Below are positions 53,929 to 56,762 of a stretch of DNA of 56,762 bases, in pieces. The notes beneath the pieces were generated by a model that did no database searches, was not told where the DNA came from, and worked only from the letters and a program-made list of their open reading frames with translations. Numbering within the stretch: position 1 is the stretch's first letter; every line of letters starts with the position of its first letter. Source of the stretch: Muricoccus roseus (GTDB lineage: Bacteria > Pseudomonadota > Alphaproteobacteria > Acetobacterales > Acetobacteraceae). Position numbers and translations under genes: made by a program. The stretch is taken from assembly GCF_900141905.1 (NCBI RefSeq), contig NZ_FQZF01000034.1, forward strand, positions 1 to 56,762, in the 5' to 3' direction.

Positions 53929-54908
53929 CCCGTGATGACCCGGGTGGGGGCGGTGAGCCCGAAGCCGAGGAAATACTGCACGAGGTGGAAGATGGCCGGG
54001 GCGACGAGGAGGAGGGAGTTGAAGCGGTCCAGCACGCCGCCATGGCCGGGCAGGACCGTGCCCATGTCCTTGATCCCCAGGTCGCGCTTGATGGAGGAGA
54101 GGAGGAGGTCGCCCGCCTGGCCGGCGACGCTGACGAGCGCGCCCATGGCGACGAGCCAGACCGGGTTGGCGAGCGGCGTGCCGCGGAAGATGGCGGCGCC
54201 GACGAGGGCGACGAGGGTGGTGGTGACCACCACGGCGCCGAGGGAGCCGGAGACGGTCTTGTTCGGGCTGGTGGCGGGCAGCAGCTTCGCGCCACCGATG
54301 AGCTTGCCGCAGGTGAAGGCCGCCACGTCGTTCAGCGCGACGGCGGTGAGCAGGAGCAGCACCAGCGGGCGGTAGCCCGGGTCGTTCGCCATGTAGCCGA
54401 GATGGGCGAGCCCCGCGCCGAAGAGCATGAAGGCGAGGATGGCGAGCGCCGTGCGCTGGATGTAGCCCGCCGGCCGGTCCAGCGGGATGGTGCAGACGGC
54501 CAGCAGGCAGGCCATCAGCGGCCAGAGCGCGGTGAAGAAGCCGTACCAATGGTCCAGCGCCGCGAAGTTCACGGCGAGGATGCCGAGGACGATGACGAGG
54601 CTGAGCACCCTTTCGCGGAAGAGGCCGGTGGCCCTGGCATATTCGCGGTAGCAGAACAGGGACAGGACCGTGACGGCGGCGATGGTCCATTCGCGGCCGA
54701 GCAGAACGGGGCCGAGCATCAGCGGCAGCAGCACGCACCAGGAGCCCCAGCGCAGCCACAGCTCCTTCCGGAATTCCGGCTCCGCGCGGCCCGATTTCGA
54801 GATGGCCAGGATGGCGAGGCCGGAGAGGGCGAGCACGGCCAGTGTGGCAAGGATGATGCCGGTGGTGACGGGATGGGCGAAGGCGCCGCCGGGCGGATGC
54901 GGGATCAT
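53925..54908 (-). CDS. CdsA-like phosphatidate cytidylyltransferase
   Basis: The 327-residue protein has about nine membrane segments and the CdsA signature at the C terminus: SSIKRDLGIKDMGTVLPGHGGVLDRFNS. The last acidic residue of the signature, normally Asp, is Asn297 here. NDVAAFTCGKLIGG and SPNKTVSGSLG also fit the family. It overlaps both neighbours by four bases, so it is tightly coupled with them. It probably makes a CDP-activated lipid for the transferase encoded upstream. Confidence 0.9.
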   Translation of the reverse strand: MIPHPPGGAFAHPVTTGIILATLAVLALSGLAILAISKSGRAEPEFRKELWLRWGSWCVLLPLMLGPVLLGREWTIAAVTVLSLFCYREYARATGLFRERVLSLVIVLGILAVNFAALDHWYGFFTALWPLMACLLAVCTIPLDRPAGYIQRTALAILAFMLFGAGLAHLGYMANDPGYRPLVLLLLTAVALNDVAAFTCGKLIGGAKLLPATSPNKTVSGSLGAVVVTTTLVALVGAAIFRGTPLANPVWLVAMGALVSVAGQAGDLLLSSIKRDLGIKDMGTVLPGHGGVLDRFNSLLLVAPAIFHLVQYFLGFGLTAPTRVITG

Positions 54909-55567
54909 GCGCGCGTCCTCAGGGCCGTGGCGGCGCCGCCGAGGCGGCGGAGCGCGGTGAGGCCCGCGAGCGCGGTGATGGCGACCAGCGCCCAGAGGGG
55001 AAGCCCCGCCTGCCAGGCGAGCGGGGTGACGGCGCACCAGAGGGCGAGCACGGTGACGAGCGCCATGCGCTGCTGCTTGGCCATGGGCCCGCGGAAGTCG
55101 CTGGGCGCGCCGGCCGCGCGGCCGGTGGTGCGGATATAGGCGGTGGCCATGGCGGCGAGCGAGGCGGCGAGGCCCCAGGCGGGGCTGCCCGCGGCGATGC
55201 CCAGGCCGAGGAGGACGGCGCTGTCGGAGACGCGGTCCGGCACCTCGTTCCACAGCTCGCCGACCGGGGAGGCGACGCCGCGGCCGAGGGCGACCATGCC
55301 GTCCATCAGATTGGCCAGGAGCCGCAGTTGGATGAAGAGCGCGCCCGCGAGCCAGAGGGGACGGGCGGCTTCCGGCCACCAGGCGGTGCCCGCCAGGGCG
55401 AGGCCGGCGATCAGCCCGGCGACCATGCCCGCGGCCGAAATGCCGTTGGGCGAGGCGCGGCGGCGGATGAGCCATCCGGCGAGGGCATGGGCGAAGCCGG
55501 TGTTCCGCGCGGCGATGGGGCGGCGGTCTCCGCCCTGCCCTTCCCCGTCCTTGGTCTGCGTTTCCAT
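54905..55567 (-). CDS. CDP-alcohol phosphatidyltransferase-family protein, variant motif
   Basis: The 220-residue membrane protein has the family's motif region as N86-x2-D89-G-x2-A-L ... G103-x3-N107-x3-D111. In the standard motif Asn86 and Asn107 are Asp and Leu94 is Arg, so the usual metal site is altered. NLMDGMVALGRGVASPVGELWNEVPDR resembles a known branch of the family that occurs with CdsA and PlsC genes, so the change may be a subfamily trait, not decay. It heads the three-gene set; the ATG at 55567 faces the FRG gene. Confidence 0.85.
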   Translation of the reverse strand: METQTKDGEGQGGDRRPIAARNTGFAHALAGWLIRRRASPNGISAAGMVAGLIAGLALAGTAWWPEAARPLWLAGALFIQLRLLANLMDGMVALGRGVASPVGELWNEVPDRVSDSAVLLGLGIAAGSPAWGLAASLAAMATAYIRTTGRAAGAPSDFRGPMAKQQRMALVTVLALWCAVTPLAWQAGLPLWALVAITALAGLTALRRLGGAATALRTRA

Positions 55568-55639
55568 GGGGGGCAGTGTGACGAGGCTGGGCGGCCAGGC
55601 CAAGCCAAGCCCCGCCGGGGCGGGACAGGGCGGGCCGCC

Positions 55640-56530
55640 ATGTTCGGAGGAGCGGAATTGGAGAGGGTCGGCGTCTCGAAGCTCTGGTCGTTCCTGGACG
55701 GGTCCGCGGCGGCGGAGCTGGTGACCAGCGGCCAGGTGCGCAGCGGCCGGGGCTTCCGCGTGGGCAGCTACCCCGAGCTGGCGGCGCGGGTGGCGGAGCT
55801 GCAATACCGCAACCGGCACCACGTGCTGCTCTATCGGGGGCAGGAGCGGGACTGGCGGAGCGTGCGGGGCTTCACCACGCTGAAGCCGACCATCTTCCGC
55901 CCGCCCGACGGGCGGAAGACGCTGCCGGACCAGCTGGTCGAGGAACGCTACGAGACGCTGCGTCTGGCCGAGCAACGGCTGGCCGAGGGGTTCGAGGCGC
56001 TGCGCGCGCTGGGCCGGCAACGCGTGGCGCGCGAGCGGCTCCTGCGCTGGGCTATCCTGCAGCATTACGAGGTCTGCGGCACGCCGCTGCTGGACGTGAC
56101 GCATTCGCTGCGCATCGCGGCGTCGTTCGCCAGCCTCTCCGTGGGCACCAGCCTTTCCGCAGACGACGAGGCTTGCCTCCTCGTGCTGGCGGTGCCCCAT
56201 CTCAGCGGCGCCATCACCGCCAGCGCCGAGGGCGGGCTGCAGATCGTCCGGCTGGCGAGCGTCTGCCCGCCCTCCGCCATGCGGCCGCATCTGCAGGAAG
56301 GCTACCTGCTGGGCGAATATCCCGAGATGATCGGCCTTTCGCAAAAGCAGCACTACCGGCCGTTCGAAATGGATTTCGGGCGGCGGATCGTCGCGAAGTT
56401 CCGCTTCGAGCCGCGCGCGTTCTGGGGCGACCCCGCTTTTCCGTGCGTTCCCCGCGAGGCGCTCTATCCCGCGACGGGGGATTGGCTGGAAGGACTGGCC
56501 GCTGGGATCCGGGAAGGGCTTGGGCGTTAG
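55640..56530 (+). CDS. FRG domain-containing protein
   Basis: The 296-residue protein has the FRG pattern HHVLLYRGQERDWRSV ... ERLLRWAILQHYEVCGTPLLDVTHSLRIAASFA, matching the Phe/Tyr-Arg-Gly core and the LQHYGxPTRLLDxT motif (here CGTPLLDVT). FRG proteins are of unknown activity and occur in stress and phage-defence settings. The ATG at 55640 has no good ribosome site; a TTG at 55658 follows GGAGGAG by 5 bases and may be the real start. The stop is followed by the 5' half of the last repeat copy. Confidence 0.85.
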   Translation: MFGGAELERVGVSKLWSFLDGSAAAELVTSGQVRSGRGFRVGSYPELAARVAELQYRNRHHVLLYRGQERDWRSVRGFTTLKPTIFRPPDGRKTLPDQLVEERYETLRLAEQRLAEGFEALRALGRQRVARERLLRWAILQHYEVCGTPLLDVTHSLRIAASFASLSVGTSLSADDEACLLVLAVPHLSGAITASAEGGLQIVRLASVCPPSAMRPHLQEGYLLGEYPEMIGLSQKQHYRPFEMDFGRRIVAKFRFEPRAFWGDPAFPCVPREALYPATGDWLEGLAAGIREGLGR

Positions 56531-56542
56531 GTGGCCTGGCCA

Positions 56543-56762
56543 GGTTCTGGGCTGACGGTTTGTCCCGGGGAGAGGAAGAAGGAATTCTTCCTCTCCCCGG
56601 ACCCCTCCTTCTTCTTTTTCTTCAAGTTTGGAATCACGGGGCTGACGGTGCGCCTGAGGTCTTGGACCTCAGGCGACTTCAACGGCAGAATCAGCACCCT
56701 TCAACCCGAGACCCCTTCGATCCGGGGTATCCACGGCAGTCAGACGGGGTTCCAAGGGCCTC
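56543..56762 (+). repeat. 5' part of the four-hairpin intergenic repeat (copy F)
   Basis: Stem 1 with GGAA loop, the T-rich tract, stem 2 with a variable loop (TTG), the TATCCACGGCAGTCA box, and the first arm of stem 3 are present; the window ends in stem 3. The last 83 bases repeat the first 83 of the window, and position 84 onward at the start continues this copy exactly where it breaks off. Confidence 0.92.

Overview
The window is very GC-rich, dense bacterial DNA with short gaps and many 4-base stop/start overlaps. Gene content points to an alphaproteobacterium of the Acetobacteraceae, most like Roseomonas and relatives. The signs are a UbiM-type FAD hydroxylase, three orphan Bug-type solute receptors, the purC-purS-purQ and purL-bolA-grxD blocks, a pqqABCDE operon, and a TerC pair. 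The family assignment is inference; no rRNA or tRNA gene was found to test it.

Layout. 0.1-2.5 kb: a DAO-type FAD oxidoreductase and a Gfo/Idh/MocA dehydrogenase (minus). 2.6-7.6 kb: secD-secF, a Bug receptor and an EAL phosphodiesterase. 7.6-12.7 kb: a DUF4394 protein, an ArsR-SRPBCC pair with a palindromic operator, a second Bug receptor, a methyltransferase and the ubiquinone hydroxylase. 12.9-20.4 kb: a DHA2 drug exporter, an SDR with a divergent TetR regulator, map, a beta-carbonic anhydrase, a DUF6492-like protein, radC and a secreted trypsin-like protease. 20.7-28.1 kb: a lipoprotein, two TerC paralogues, purB and several secreted, repeat-rich or disordered proteins. 28.3-43.6 kb: the purine block purC-purS-(small membrane protein)-purQ, then about 9 kb of accessory genes (MFS, Bug receptor, SMP-30, two SDRs, an amino-acid binding protein, a low-GC island and an IS5-like N-terminal domain), then purL-bolA-grxD-MFS. 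43.7-46.9 kb: an amino-acid binding protein, a TspO-like protein, rpsD and a small membrane protein. 47-52.4 kb: a PQQ module made of a quinoprotein sugar dehydrogenase and its di-haem cytochrome c, facing pqqABCDE. 52.5-56.5 kb: a methyltransferase, a three-gene phospholipid set (CDP-alcohol transferase, CdsA, PlsC), and an FRG-domain protein.

The most striking feature is a dispersed, non-coding repeat of about 250 bp built of four stem-loops. Four complete copies and one split over the two window ends all lie between convergent genes, stop codon facing stop codon. Its arms are conserved, its loops vary, and the last stem changes with compensation between copies. The first and last 83 bases of the window are identical and lie inside this repeat. 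The contig would therefore close into a circle at a repeat copy. With so many housekeeping genes present, this is more likely an assembly effect than a real plasmid.

Other points of interest are a low-GC gene of unknown function beside a transposase-derived fragment, an SDR with a lipoprotein signal, and a CDP-alcohol transferase and CdsA that carry Asn where the family motifs have Asp. There is also a shift in strand composition near 43.2 kb inside a gene.
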